From the NCBI GenBank assembly GCA_025464925.1, contig JAODMS010000172.1, positions 1 through 33,426 on the forward strand: DNA of 33,426 nt. The letters run 5' to 3'. The notes below the pieces were generated by a model. It searched no databases, was not told the DNA's origin, and saw nothing but the letters and a program-made list of their open reading frames with translations. The position numbers and the translations under genes were made by a program. Source of the stretch: Arthrobacter sp. (GTDB lineage Bacteria > Actinomycetota > Actinomycetes > Actinomycetales > Micrococcaceae). Positions 15,588 to 22,788 of the stretch are shown in pieces (positions within the stretch are counted from its first letter, which is position 1; each line of letters opens with the position of its first letter).

Positions 15588-15850
15588 CTCTTCCTATGCC
15601 TCAACGTTATGCCCGGGCCCCCGGGTGTTCAATAGCCGCCTGGAACCCGGATCACAGCGTGGCCAGCACGGCGCAGCACTGCTGGCCCACCCGGAACCGG
15701 TGCCCGTCGGATTCCCCGCCGGGCTGTCCCACGGCCGCTCCGGCGAAAACTGAATCCGCTCCTGGCTCCGCGGGCAAAGCGGACTGGTGGCAGTTCCGGC
15801 TCGGGAAGCCGGCCCCTGTTCAGGGCCGTGTCACCGGGCAACAATGGAGT
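15588..15850. other. Non-coding gap with usp upstream region
   Basis: A 263-bp gap between divergent genes with no convincing gene. Near its right end, CCCTGTTCAGGG (15814-15825) is a 12-bp palindrome 25 bp before the stress-protein start and could be an operator. I see no DosR-type box and no clear -35/-10 pair. Confidence 0.4.
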
Positions 15851-16345
15851 ATGTCGTCCGAGAGCGCCAGCGGTCCGTCCCCCCTGGTAGTGGGCGTGCT
15901 TCCCGGGCAACATCCCGAGGTGCTGCACACCGCGGCGGTACTGGCGAAGAATCTCGCCGTTCCCATGATCTGCGCCTATGTGGATGAGGCAAGTTACCTC
16001 GTGGAGTGGGACCCGGCCCGCTCAGCGCACCGGCTTTCCCTGCACCCGGAGACGGACGAGGACCAGGTCCGGGCAGTGACCCAGGAACTGCGGTCCACCG
16101 TCGCGGCAGCCTGTGACAGCCTGGGGATCCAATGGACGCTGCGCACCCTGGCAGGCGACCCCGCCAGGGCCATCGGCCGGCTCGCGGCGGAATCCAATGC
16201 GGGAATGATCATCGTCGGGACTCCGGAGCGGGGGCTCGGGCACCGGATCTCCGAAGCACTCAACGGCTCCGTGGCCGCCTGGCTGAGCCACCATCAGGAG
16301 CATCCGGTCCTGATCGTTCCGGCACGGAAACCGGAGAGAAAGTAA
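15851..16345 (+). CDS. Universal stress protein (UspA family)
   Basis: A 164-residue single-domain Usp. It begins VVGVLPGQHPEVLHTAAVLAKNLAVPMICAYVDE, matching the first strand, helix and the strand ending in Asp of the family, and closes with AGMIIVGTPERGLGHRISEALNGSVAAWLSHHQEHPVLIVPARK. The last part corresponds to the nucleotide loop, but the usual G-2x-G-9x-G(S/T) spacing is not kept exactly (the second Gly position is not Gly), so ATP binding is uncertain. The ATG at 15851 has GGAG only two bases upstream. An 80-nt structured tail and a strong terminator follow. Its role is presumably stress survival; no regulator is visible. Confidence 0.88.
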   Translation: MSSESASGPSPLVVGVLPGQHPEVLHTAAVLAKNLAVPMICAYVDEASYLVEWDPARSAHRLSLHPETDEDQVRAVTQELRSTVAAACDSLGIQWTLRTLAGDPARAIGRLAAESNAGMIIVGTPERGLGHRISEALNGSVAAWLSHHQEHPVLIVPARKPERK

Positions 16346-16404
16346 AGCGAAAGTAGTAATACGGGGCACTGGCTTTATCCCGGTGCTGCCGAGTAGGCTC
16401 AATG

Positions 16405-16480
16405 CGGAGGGCCGATAGACGGCCTGCCCCATAGCTGCTCCGGAGTGCGTATCCCCCAATAACGCACTCCGGAGTTTTTT
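16405..16480 (+). ncRNA. Candidate small RNA or structured 3' UTR ending in a strong terminator
   Basis: After the stress-protein stop there is no ORF, but three hairpins in a row: GCACTGG/CCGGTGC at 16366-16386, GGCCG/CGGCC at 16410-16424, and a 13-bp terminator stem at 16438-16474 with a C-rich loop, ATCCCCCAATA. A weak promoter (TGGCTT at 16370, TAGGCT at 16394) would start a transcript of about 75 nt. The C-rich loop recalls actinobacterial 6C RNAs, but only one loop has five C residues. It could equally be the 3' UTR of the stress gene. Confidence 0.3.
16438..16480 (+). terminator. Strong rho-independent terminator
   Basis: A 13-bp perfect stem CTCCGGAGTGCGT / ACGCACTCCGGAG with an 11-nt loop, followed by six T residues (16475-16480). 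It is the clearest intrinsic terminator in the window and insulates the copper operon from the stress-protein gene. Confidence 0.9.
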
Positions 16481-16529
16481 AATTTCCGGACAGGTCCGGA
16501 GTGGTTGTTCGGGTGGGATCCAGCCGCAC

Positions 16530-16558
16530 TTGATCTATACCCCTAGGGGGTATAGATT
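16530..16558 (+). promoter_or_regulatory. CsoR operator overlapping the copper-operon promoter
   Basis: TATACCCCTAGGGGGTATA (16536-16554) is a near-perfect G/C-tract palindrome of the kind bound by CsoR repressors (TACCCC...GGGGTA). It lies between TTGATC (16530-16535) and TAGATT (16553-16558), a 17-bp spacer, so apo-CsoR would block the promoter and Cu(I) would release it. The start codon at 16566 is only eight bases beyond the -10, pointing to a leaderless transcript. Confidence 0.85.
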
Positions 16559-16565
16559 CAGAGTC

Positions 16566-16913
16566 ATGAACGAGTCTGAAATTCCCCTTCCCGCTCCCGC
16601 GGAAACGGTGGTCCAGCCGCAGCCTGGCTACTCCTCCAACAAGGATGCCTACCTGCGGCGGCTTAAACGGATTGAAGGCCAGGTCCGCGGCATCGCCCGG
16701 ATGGTCGACGAGGATACGTACTGCATCGACATCCTCACCCAGGTCGCCGCCGTCACCAAGGCGCTGCACGCCGTCAGCCTCGGGTTGGTGGAGGAACACA
16801 TCGGCCACTGCGTCGTCGGTGCGGCCGCCGAGCCGGATCCGGCTCTTCGCGCTGATGCCATCGACTTCAAAGTAAAGGAGGCCACCGATGCCATCGGGCG
16901 CCTGCTGCGGTAG
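16566..16913 (+). CDS. csoR: Copper-sensing repressor CsoR
   Basis: A 115-residue all-helical DUF156 repressor that binds Cu(I) and then leaves DNA. The core YLRRLKRIEGQVRGIARMVDEDTYCIDILTQVAAVTKALHAV is read in segments from residue 29. The copper ligands of the family are all present with the right spacing: C53, H78 and C82, i.e. +25 and +29 as in the Mycobacterium protein. The first 25 residues are an extra Pro-rich tail. No Shine-Dalgarno precedes the ATG at 16566, consistent with leaderless translation. It is first of a csoR-copZ-copA set behind its own operator, so autoregulated. Confidence 0.95.
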   Translation: MNESEIPLPAPAETVVQPQPGYSSNKDAYLRRLKRIEGQVRGIARMVDEDTYCIDILTQVAAVTKALHAVSLGLVEEHIGHCVVGAAAEPDPALRADAIDFKVKEATDAIGRLLR

Positions 16914-16980
16914 CGGCAACACCACTCACCACACCATCGGCCTGATGAACCGCAATCAGCCCATCGACCAGGAGCCAGCC

Positions 16981-17211
16981 ATGAGCACCGTTTCCACCAT
17001 CGTCAATGTTTCCGGCATGACCTGCGGCCACTGCGTGTCCTCCGTCAGCGAGGAACTCGAGGCGCTGGCCGGCGTCGAAAAGGTCGAGGTCGACCTCAAC
17101 GCCGGCGGGGTCTCGGCTGTCACCATCACCTCCAGCGAGGAACTCTCCTTCTCCGAAATCGGGGAGGCCGTCGCCGAGGCGGGCTACCTGGTGGTGGCCA
17201 ACGAAGCCTGA
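16981..17211 (+). CDS. copZ: Copper chaperone (HMA domain)
   Basis: A 76-residue heavy-metal-associated domain protein that carries Cu(I) in the cytoplasm and hands it to CopA. The ligand loop is GMTCGHC at residues 12-18, followed by the ferredoxin-like pattern VSSVSEELEALAGVEKVEVDL and ending IGEAVAEAGYLVV. AGGAG lies five bases before the ATG at 16981; upstream in-frame codons read into the intergenic region and are rejected. It is 67 bp after csoR and 46 bp before copA, in the same direction, so most likely one operon. Confidence 0.95.
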   Translation: MSTVSTIVNVSGMTCGHCVSSVSEELEALAGVEKVEVDLNAGGVSAVTITSSEELSFSEIGEAVAEAGYLVVANEA

Positions 17212-17257
17212 GCCTCCCGCCGATGCCCCAGCCCGCACCCACCAGGAAACGAACCCC

Positions 17258-19636
17258 ATGAGCAGAGAGCCACTGCTGGACCAGCCCGGGAGCCGGGTGA
17301 TTGAACTCGATATCGAGGGCATGACCTGCGCCTCCTGCGTCAGCCGCGTCGAACGGAAGCTTGGAAAGCTCGACGGCGTGGAGGCCTCGGTTAACCTGCC
17401 CCTGGAATCCGCCCACGTCAGCGTGCCCTCGGGTGTCACCGACGAACAGATCACCAGGACCGTAGCGGCAGCGGGCTACAAGGCCACGGTCCGCGCCGCC
17501 AAGAACACAAGCCGGACCACGCATGACCGCAGCGTCGCCGGCAGGGGCATGCGGCAGCGTGCGTCCCAGGTGGGCCGGCGGGGAGGTGCGACCGAGCGCG
17601 CGGAGCACGCGGCCGGTGGTGTTCCGGTTGGTGCCCCCCCGGCGTCGCGGGCCAGCCAGTTGCGCCCCCGGCTCATCGTGGCTGCGGTGCTGACCGTCCC
17701 GGTGCTGCTGATCTCGATGGCCCCGGCCTTCCAGTTTCCCAACTGGGGCTGGATCGCCGGCGCCCTGGCGTTGCCCGTGGCCAGCTGGGCCGCGTGGCCG
17801 TTCCACCGGGCCGCAGCCGTCAACGCGCGGCATTTTGCCTCCACGATGGACACCCTGGTGTCCATCGGGGTGACCGCGGCGTACGTCTTCTCGGCGTGGC
17901 AGTTGATTGTCGACCCCGGCATAACAGAGCACCCGCACATGGATCCGGGCTCCGGCGGGCTCTACTTCGAGGTCGCGGCGGTCGTGACCACGTTCCTGCT
18001 GCTGGGCCGCTATCTTGAGGCCAACGCCAGGCGGAAAGCGGGTGATGCGCTCAAGGCCCTGCTCAATCTCGGCGCCAAGGACGCCACCATCCTCAGGAAT
18101 GGCGGCGAGCACAAGATCCCCGCCGAGCAGCTCGAGGTGGGTGATGTGGTCGTGGTCCGTCCCGGCGAGAAAATCGCCACCGACGGGGTCGTCATCGAGG
18201 GTTCCTCGGCCGTCGACGCGTCCCTCGTGACCGGCGAGTCGGTTCCGGTGGACGTCGGCCCGGGCAGCCCCGTCACGGGTGCGACCATCAACACCTCCGG
18301 CCGGCTCATGGTCCGCGCCACCCGCGTCGGCTCCGAGACCACACTCGCCCAGATGGGCCGGCTCGTCGCCGAGGCACAGGCGGGCAAGGCCCCGATCGCC
18401 CGGCTCGCGGACCGGATCAGCGCGGTGTTCGTGCCCGTGGTCCTGGGGATCGCCGCCGCCACCTTCACCGCCTGGCTCCTGGCGGCCGGCCCGGACATCA
18501 GCGGCGGCGAGCTCCGCGCGGCCTTTACTGCTGCCGTTGCCGTGCTGGTCATCGCCTGCCCCTGCGCGCTCGGACTGGCGACGCCGGTGGGGCTCCTCGC
18601 CGGTACCGGCCGCGGAGCGCAGCTCGGCATCCTGATCAAGGGCCCCCAGGTGCTCGAAGACACCCGGACGGTGGACACCATCCTGCTGGACAAGACCGGC
18701 ACAGTCACCACCGGGCGCCTCGCGGTCGACGGCGTCCAGGTCTTCGGCACGTTCGCCGAGGCTGAGGTCCTGCGCCTCGCCGGAGCCGTTGAGTCCGCCT
18801 CCGAACATCCCATTGCCCACGCCATCGCCGCGGCGGCACGGTCCGGAGAAGGAACCGGACCGGACGACGCCGGCACCCTTCCCGCCGTCGTCGGCTTCCG
18901 TTCCTCCCCCGGCGGCGGGGTCCAGGGAAGCGTGGACGGGCGCGTCATCACCGCCGGCCGCACGGGCTGGCTTCAGGAAAACGGCGTCGCCCCGACGGCG
19001 GAACAGCAGGATGCCCTCCGCCGAACCGAGGAGTCGGGCGCCACCGCCATCTGGGTGGCGGTCGGCGGGGATGCCGCAGGCATCATCAGCCTGCGGGACA
19101 CCGTGAAACCGGGCTCGGCCGCGGCGATTGCGAGGCTCAGGCAGCTCGGGCTCCGTCCGATCCTGCTGACCGGGGACAACGCCGCCGTGGCCGCGCAGGT
19201 GGCTGCCGCCGTCGGCATCAGTCCCGGGGATGTCCATTCCGGCGTGCTGCCGGAAGGCAAGATCGAGGCCGTACGAAAGCTGCAGGCCGGCGGTGCCACC
19301 GTAGCCATGGCCGGCGACGGCGTGAACGATGCCGCGGCGCTGGCCCAAGCGGATCTGGGGATCGCCATGGGGTCCGGTACGGATGTGGCCATCGAGGCTG
19401 CCGACCTGACGATCATGGGCAATGAACTGGGGCAGGTGGCACAGGCCATTGAACTGTCCCGCCGGACCCTGGCCATCATTAAGACCAACCTCTTCTGGGC
19501 CTTCTGCTACAACGCGATCGGCATTCCGGTGGCGGCCCTGGGGCTGCTGAACCCGATGGTGGCCGGGGCCGCGATGGCCGCAAGCTCCGTGCTTGTGGTG
19601 GCCAACTCGCTGCGGCTGCGCAGCTTCGGCAAATAA
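17258..19636 (+). CDS. copA: Cu(I)-exporting P1B-type ATPase
   Basis: A 792-residue P-type ATPase that pumps Cu(I) out of the cell. Order of parts: one N-terminal HMA domain with GMTCASC (C24, C27); a variable linker rich in Arg/Ala (about 80-130); eight membrane segments; actuator motif TGES; the membrane metal site C434-P-C436; phosphorylated D478 in DKTGT; the nucleotide-domain SEHPIAHAI; and the hinge GDGVND. The C-terminal membrane segments carry YN and M...SS (YNAIGIPVAALG, AMAASSV), the pattern of Cu(I)-specific pumps. The ATG at 17258 has AGGAAA upstream. It is the last gene of the csoR-copZ-copA module. Confidence 0.96.
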   Translation: MSREPLLDQPGSRVIELDIEGMTCASCVSRVERKLGKLDGVEASVNLPLESAHVSVPSGVTDEQITRTVAAAGYKATVRAAKNTSRTTHDRSVAGRGMRQRASQVGRRGGATERAEHAAGGVPVGAPPASRASQLRPRLIVAAVLTVPVLLISMAPAFQFPNWGWIAGALALPVASWAAWPFHRAAAVNARHFASTMDTLVSIGVTAAYVFSAWQLIVDPGITEHPHMDPGSGGLYFEVAAVVTTFLLLGRYLEANARRKAGDALKALLNLGAKDATILRNGGEHKIPAEQLEVGDVVVVRPGEKIATDGVVIEGSSAVDASLVTGESVPVDVGPGSPVTGATINTSGRLMVRATRVGSETTLAQMGRLVAEAQAGKAPIARLADRISAVFVPVVLGIAAATFTAWLLAAGPDISGGELRAAFTAAVAVLVIACPCALGLATPVGLLAGTGRGAQLGILIKGPQVLEDTRTVDTILLDKTGTVTTGRLAVDGVQVFGTFAEAEVLRLAGAVESASEHPIAHAIAAAARSGEGTGPDDAGTLPAVVGFRSSPGGGVQGSVDGRVITAGRTGWLQENGVAPTAEQQDALRRTEESGATAIWVAVGGDAAGIISLRDTVKPGSAAAIARLRQLGLRPILLTGDNAAVAAQVAAAVGISPGDVHSGVLPEGKIEAVRKLQAGGATVAMAGDGVNDAAALAQADLGIAMGSGTDVAIEAADLTIMGNELGQVAQAIELSRRTLAIIKTNLFWAFCYNAIGIPVAALGLLNPMVAGAAMAASSVLVVANSLRLRSFGK

Positions 19637-19642
19637 CCGCCC

Positions 19643-19663
19643 GCCCGAGCCGTCAGCTCAGGC
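19643..19663. terminator. Possible hairpin between convergent copA and DUF2277 genes
   Basis: GCCCGAGC and GCTCAGGC pair around CGTCA with one mismatch. It falls in the 21-bp gap between the two stops and overlaps the end of the DUF2277 gene. No T-run is seen. Confidence 0.3.
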
Positions 19664-19930
19664 GGCGCCGAACCGGACGGCCGCCTTGGCTCTCGCTTTG
19701 GCAGCCTCGTCGGCCCGGTCCTTGGCCGGGGCCTGCGTTACCAGCGAATCGAGCAGGTGCGCGGTGGCGTGCGCGATCTCGTGGACGGCCCGGTTAAAGG
19801 CTTCTTCGTTGGCCTTGGACGGTTTGGTGCTGCCGCTGATTTTGCGCACGTACTGCAGCGCGGCGGCCTCCACCTCCGCCGTGGTGGCGTGGGGCTCAAA
19901 ATTATGCAGGGTCCGAATGTTGCGGCACAT
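19658..19930 (-). CDS. DUF2277 domain protein
   Basis: A 90-residue protein beginning MCRNIRTLHNFEPHATTAEVEAAALQ and continuing YVRKISGSTKPSKANEEAF, the signature of DUF2277 as I remember it. A helical region HEIAHATAHLLDSLV and a Lys/Arg/Ala-rich tail follow. The conserved Cys at position 2 is typical. No biochemical function is known to me for this family. It lies convergent to copA and 9 bp after the end of the EamA transporter, with the same direction, so it may be read from the transporter promoter; the tight packing does not by itself suggest a role in copper handling. Confidence 0.85.
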   Translation of the reverse strand: MCRNIRTLHNFEPHATTAEVEAAALQYVRKISGSTKPSKANEEAFNRAVHEIAHATAHLLDSLVTQAPAKDRADEAAKARAKAAVRFGAA

Positions 19931-19939
19931 ATCTCCATG

Positions 19940-20992
19940 CTAGGCTCCGGAGCGCGTGTGATCGAGGCCTGTGGCCACCCTCGCTGAAGCCCGGCGCAGG
20001 CGTCCCGCTGCCGATACACCGCGAAGTTCGTCAATGCGGACCAGGACCACGCCTGCCACAATCAGGACCCCGCCCAGCAGCTGGATGGGGCCGGGGAGTT
20101 CGCCGAGCAGGAGCCATGCCCAGAGAACGGCGAACAGGACTTCGGTCAGCGAGACGAATGACGCCACTTTAGAGCCGAGCGCCCGCGCGGCGACAATGCC
20201 GGAGACGTAAGCCATCACGGTGGCCAGGACCATAAGTCCGCTCAGCGGCACCCACCAGGGCGTCAGCCAGGGGCCCAGCATGGTGTCGGCCGTGCTGACC
20301 GCCATCGGCAGCAACCCGGTCGCGGCGGCAAGCCACATCACTACGGCTCCCACGACCAGCCCGCCTGAGGCCAGGACGATCGGCGGGAGCGTGTCGTTTT
20401 CCTTGGCCGTGATGAAGAAGTAGATGGCGAGGCAGACGGCGGCCGCAATCCCCCACAGCACCCCGACCAGATCGATCTTTACGGCCCCGGTGAGGTCCAG
20501 AACCAGCACCAGCCCGCCGAGGGACAAGAGAGTGCCGGTGATGGTCAGCGGCCGTGGCCGCCTCCGGCTTGCCGCCCAGAGCCACAGCACGATGAGAACG
20601 GGGGCCAGGTATTCGAGCAGGAGGGCGACGCCCACCGACAGGCGGGACACGGCGTTGAAGTAGAACAGCTGGCAGGCGGCGACGCCGATGAGGCCGAACA
20701 GCAGGACAGTGACCCAGTTGTCCTTGAGCTGGTGCCAGCGGCCGCGCAGTGCGGGAATGGCCGGGACCGCCAGGATCAGCGCGGCGCCGGTGAGGCGTGC
20801 CGTCACCGCCGCGCCGGGCGTCCATCCGGTCTCCAGCAGGGCCTTCGCGAACGAGCCGGAAAGGCCGAACAGCGCCGAGGAGAACAGGGCAACACCGAGG
20901 CCCGAGGCCAGAAAGCCCGAGGCGGCGCCGGACCGTCCGGTAAGGGCGGGGACCGGCGCATCGGCGGTGCGGCGTGCGGCAGACACAGGCAT
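19940..20992 (-). CDS. EamA/DMT-superfamily transporter (RhtA-like)
   Basis: A 350-residue inner-membrane protein with about ten membrane segments in two EamA repeats (GVALFSSALFGLSGSFAKALLETG in the first, GVLWGIAAAVCLAIYFFITAKEN opening the second). YFNAVSRLSVGVALLLEYLAPVLIVLW and SFVSLTEVLFAVLWAWLLLGELPG are the typical TM4 and TM9 signatures of metabolite exporters. The start may be ATG 20992 or GTG 20986; AGGAGG abuts the ATG, while the GTG has a better six-base spacing. It is divergent from a CGNR zinc-finger gene 66 bp away, which may control it. The exported compound is unknown; amino acids or drugs are family options. Confidence 0.88.
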   Translation of the reverse strand: MPVSAARRTADAPVPALTGRSGAASGFLASGLGVALFSSALFGLSGSFAKALLETGWTPGAAVTARLTGAALILAVPAIPALRGRWHQLKDNWVTVLLFGLIGVAACQLFYFNAVSRLSVGVALLLEYLAPVLIVLWLWAASRRRPRPLTITGTLLSLGGLVLVLDLTGAVKIDLVGVLWGIAAAVCLAIYFFITAKENDTLPPIVLASGGLVVGAVVMWLAAATGLLPMAVSTADTMLGPWLTPWWVPLSGLMVLATVMAYVSGIVAARALGSKVASFVSLTEVLFAVLWAWLLLGELPGPIQLLGGVLIVAGVVLVRIDELRGVSAAGRLRRASARVATGLDHTRSGA

Positions 20993-21058
20993 CCTCCTGT
21001 CAGGAGTAAAGTGGGGTTATAGTCATGACAGTACGCCCGGCCAAGGTAAGGAGTCAAG
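20993..21058. promoter_or_regulatory. Divergent promoter region, EamA exporter / CGNR protein
   Basis: This 66-bp gap holds TATAGT (21018-21023), a good plus-strand -10 without a clear -35, and an inverted pair CTGTCA (20997-21002) / TGACAG (21026-21031). The GTCATGAC palindrome at 21022-21029 abuts the -10. AAGGAG precedes the CGNR start. An autoregulatory site is plausible but unproven. Confidence 0.35.
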
Positions 21059-21601
21059 ATGATTTTTGCCCCTGACACAAAAGTTGCCCTGCGCTCGGTG
21101 GTCAACCTCGTCAACACCGCCGCCAACGGCGAGGAGCAGCTGGCCACACCGGCGGACCTGGACCGTTTCCTTCAGGCCGAGGGCTTCACCGGCTCCCGGA
21201 CCCGGGACGCCGCCGAACTGGACAGCGTGCGCCGGCTCCGCGGCCAGCTCGCCGCACTCTGGACCGCCAGTGAGGGCGCTGCCGTGGAGACCGTGAACCG
21301 GCTGCTCAGGGATGCCCGGGCGCTCCCCCAGCTGGTCAGGCATGACGACTGGGACTGGCACCTGCATGCCACCGCGCCGGAGGCCCCGCTGGCTGACAGA
21401 ATGAGCACCGAGGCGGCCATGGCCCTCGTGGACGTGATCCGCGGCAAGGAGATGGACCGGATGCGGGTGTGTGCCGCGGAGGACTGTGACGCCGTCGTAT
21501 TGGATCTCAGCCGCAACCGTTCCAAGCGATACTGCGACACGGGAAACTGCGCCAACCGCGCCCACGTTGCCGCCTACCGGGCGCGCAAGGCCGCGTCCTA
21601 G
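21059..21601 (+). CDS. ABATE/CGNR zinc-finger protein, probable transcription regulator
   Basis: A 180-residue protein with an N-terminal helical ABATE-type region (LRSVVNLVNTAA, DLDRFLQAEGF, LRGQLAALW) and a C-terminal CGNR zinc finger. The finger has C-x4-C in RVCAAEDCDAVVLD and then RSKRYCDTGNCANRAHVAAYRARK, with the NR-x-x-V-x-x-YR pattern that names the family. Such proteins are stress- or auxin-like ligand-linked DNA-binding candidates in actinobacteria; their targets are mostly unknown. The ATG at 21059 has AAGGAG seven bases upstream. Divergent position next to the EamA exporter suggests it controls that gene and itself. Confidence 0.88.
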   Translation: MIFAPDTKVALRSVVNLVNTAANGEEQLATPADLDRFLQAEGFTGSRTRDAAELDSVRRLRGQLAALWTASEGAAVETVNRLLRDARALPQLVRHDDWDWHLHATAPEAPLADRMSTEAAMALVDVIRGKEMDRMRVCAAEDCDAVVLDLSRNRSKRYCDTGNCANRAHVAAYRARKAAS

Positions 21602-21617
21602 TCCTCCAGCAAGCCAA

Positions 21618-21650
21618 CAGTGGCCCCAAGGCAGGCGCCTGGGGCCACTG
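21618..21650. terminator. Bidirectional hairpin between the CGNR gene and the ABC operon
   Basis: CAGTGGCCCCA pairs perfectly with TGGGGCCACTG (11 bp), with three more pairs inside, in the 66-bp gap between convergent genes. There is no T-run on either side, but the position and stability support termination in both directions. Confidence 0.75.
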
Positions 21651-21667
21651 GGCTATCGGGTTGCGTG

Positions 21668-22750
21668 TTACTTGACGAACTCGTTCGTGTAGGTGTCTTC
21701 CAGCTTGATCTCCTTCTTGCCGACCTCGGGGTTGGCCACCTGCTGAGTCTTCAGGACGGCTTTCACACCGTCCTCCGTGAAGGCGCCGTCCTTGCTGAGT
21801 GTCTTCTTGAGTTCCTCGATGACCGACGCATACAGTGCCTTATCTCCGCCGGAGAATGTTTCTGGCATCTGGCCGGCGATCTCCTGGCCGGAGTGTCCGG
21901 AGATGTACTCCAGCGTGCGCTTCATGGCTTTGGCGAGCTTGCTGGCGGTATCCGGGTTCTGCGTCAGCCATTCGCTTTTTGCGTACAGGCTTGACGAGGG
22001 CCAGGCATCGGTTTCGAAGACGTCCTTCAGCCCTTCAACAGTGCGGACATCGGACAAGAGGGACGGGGCCTTGCCGATGCGTTTCGCGAGGACCGAAACG
22101 TCCGGCTCCAGCATCACCGCAGCATCCACCTGGCCCTGTTCCACGGCTGCCACCGCCGACGATCCCGCCCCGATGGCCGAGACCGATGCATCCGTCAACG
22201 GCATGCCGTTCTTGGCGAGGAGGAACTTGACGAACATGTCAGTGGAGGAGCCCGGGGCCGTCACCCCCACGTTCTTGCCCTTCAGGTCGGCAATCGAGTT
22301 GATCTTGCCCTCGTTCTTCGGCGCCACGACAAAGGCCAGCCCGGAGGACTGGCCAATATCCACGAACGCCTTGATGGACTGGTTCTTGGCCTGCATCTGG
22401 ATCGTGTGCTCGTAGTAGCCGCTGGTGACCTCGGTACTGCCGCCGATCATGGCGGTGAGGGCCTTCGATCCGCCCTGGAGATCCTGCAACTCCACGTTCA
22501 GCCCTTCGTCCTGGTAGTACCCGAGCTGCTGCGCCAGGGTGGTGGGCAGATACGTCAGCAGAGTCTGTCCGCCGACGCCGATGACCACCTTGGATGCCCC
22601 GGCACCGCTGCCGGACGCAGCACCCGTGCCGCCCTGACCGGGCGGGGCGGCTGCCGGCGCCCCGCACGCGGACAGTCCCAGTGCCAGTGAGGCAATCAGT
22701 ACGAGCGGCTTGACCAGGTGTCGGCGGCGACGGTCTTCGTGTTGGGTCAT
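21668..22750 (-). CDS. ABC-importer substrate-binding lipoprotein, SsuA/TauA/NMT1-like
   Basis: A 360-residue lipoprotein: Arg-rich start, hydrophobic stretch and lipobox LSAC with lipidated C29, then a Gly/Ser/Ala linker. The mature part reads VVIGVGGQTLLTYLPTTLAQQLGYYQDEGLNVEL (segments) and LQGGSKALTAMIGGSTEVTSGYYEHT, the periplasmic-binding type II fold used for sulfonates, taurine, nitrate or pyrimidine precursors. LKGKNVGVTAPGSSTDMFVKFLL and VEQGQVDAAVMLEPD are also typical. It ends the operon ATPase-permease-binding protein on the minus strand. The ligand cannot be told from sequence; no sulfonatase, monooxygenase or nitrate reductase gene is nearby. Confidence 0.88.
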   Translation of the reverse strand: MTQHEDRRRRHLVKPLVLIASLALGLSACGAPAAAPPGQGGTGAASGSGAGASKVVIGVGGQTLLTYLPTTLAQQLGYYQDEGLNVELQDLQGGSKALTAMIGGSTEVTSGYYEHTIQMQAKNQSIKAFVDIGQSSGLAFVVAPKNEGKINSIADLKGKNVGVTAPGSSTDMFVKFLLAKNGMPLTDASVSAIGAGSSAVAAVEQGQVDAAVMLEPDVSVLAKRIGKAPSLLSDVRTVEGLKDVFETDAWPSSSLYAKSEWLTQNPDTASKLAKAMKRTLEYISGHSGQEIAGQMPETFSGGDKALYASVIEELKKTLSKDGAFTEDGVKAVLKTQQVANPEVGKKEIKLEDTYTNEFVK

Positions 22751-22788
22751 CGGGAATCCCTTCTAGGCGGTGAAATTTTCAGGAACAG

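Noticed and set aside
15588..15850. DosR-type box upstream of the universal stress protein
   Set aside because: No GGGAC-N-GTCCC-like sequence was found; only an unrelated 12-bp palindrome is present.
16366..16480. Firm assignment as a 6C RNA
   Set aside because: Only one loop is C-rich, with five C residues; the second conserved C6 loop is not seen.
17126..19348. Open minus-strand frame of 740 codons opposite copA
   Set aside because: Antisense of a complete P-type ATPase; the translation is Gly/Arg/Asp-rich without recognisable domains.
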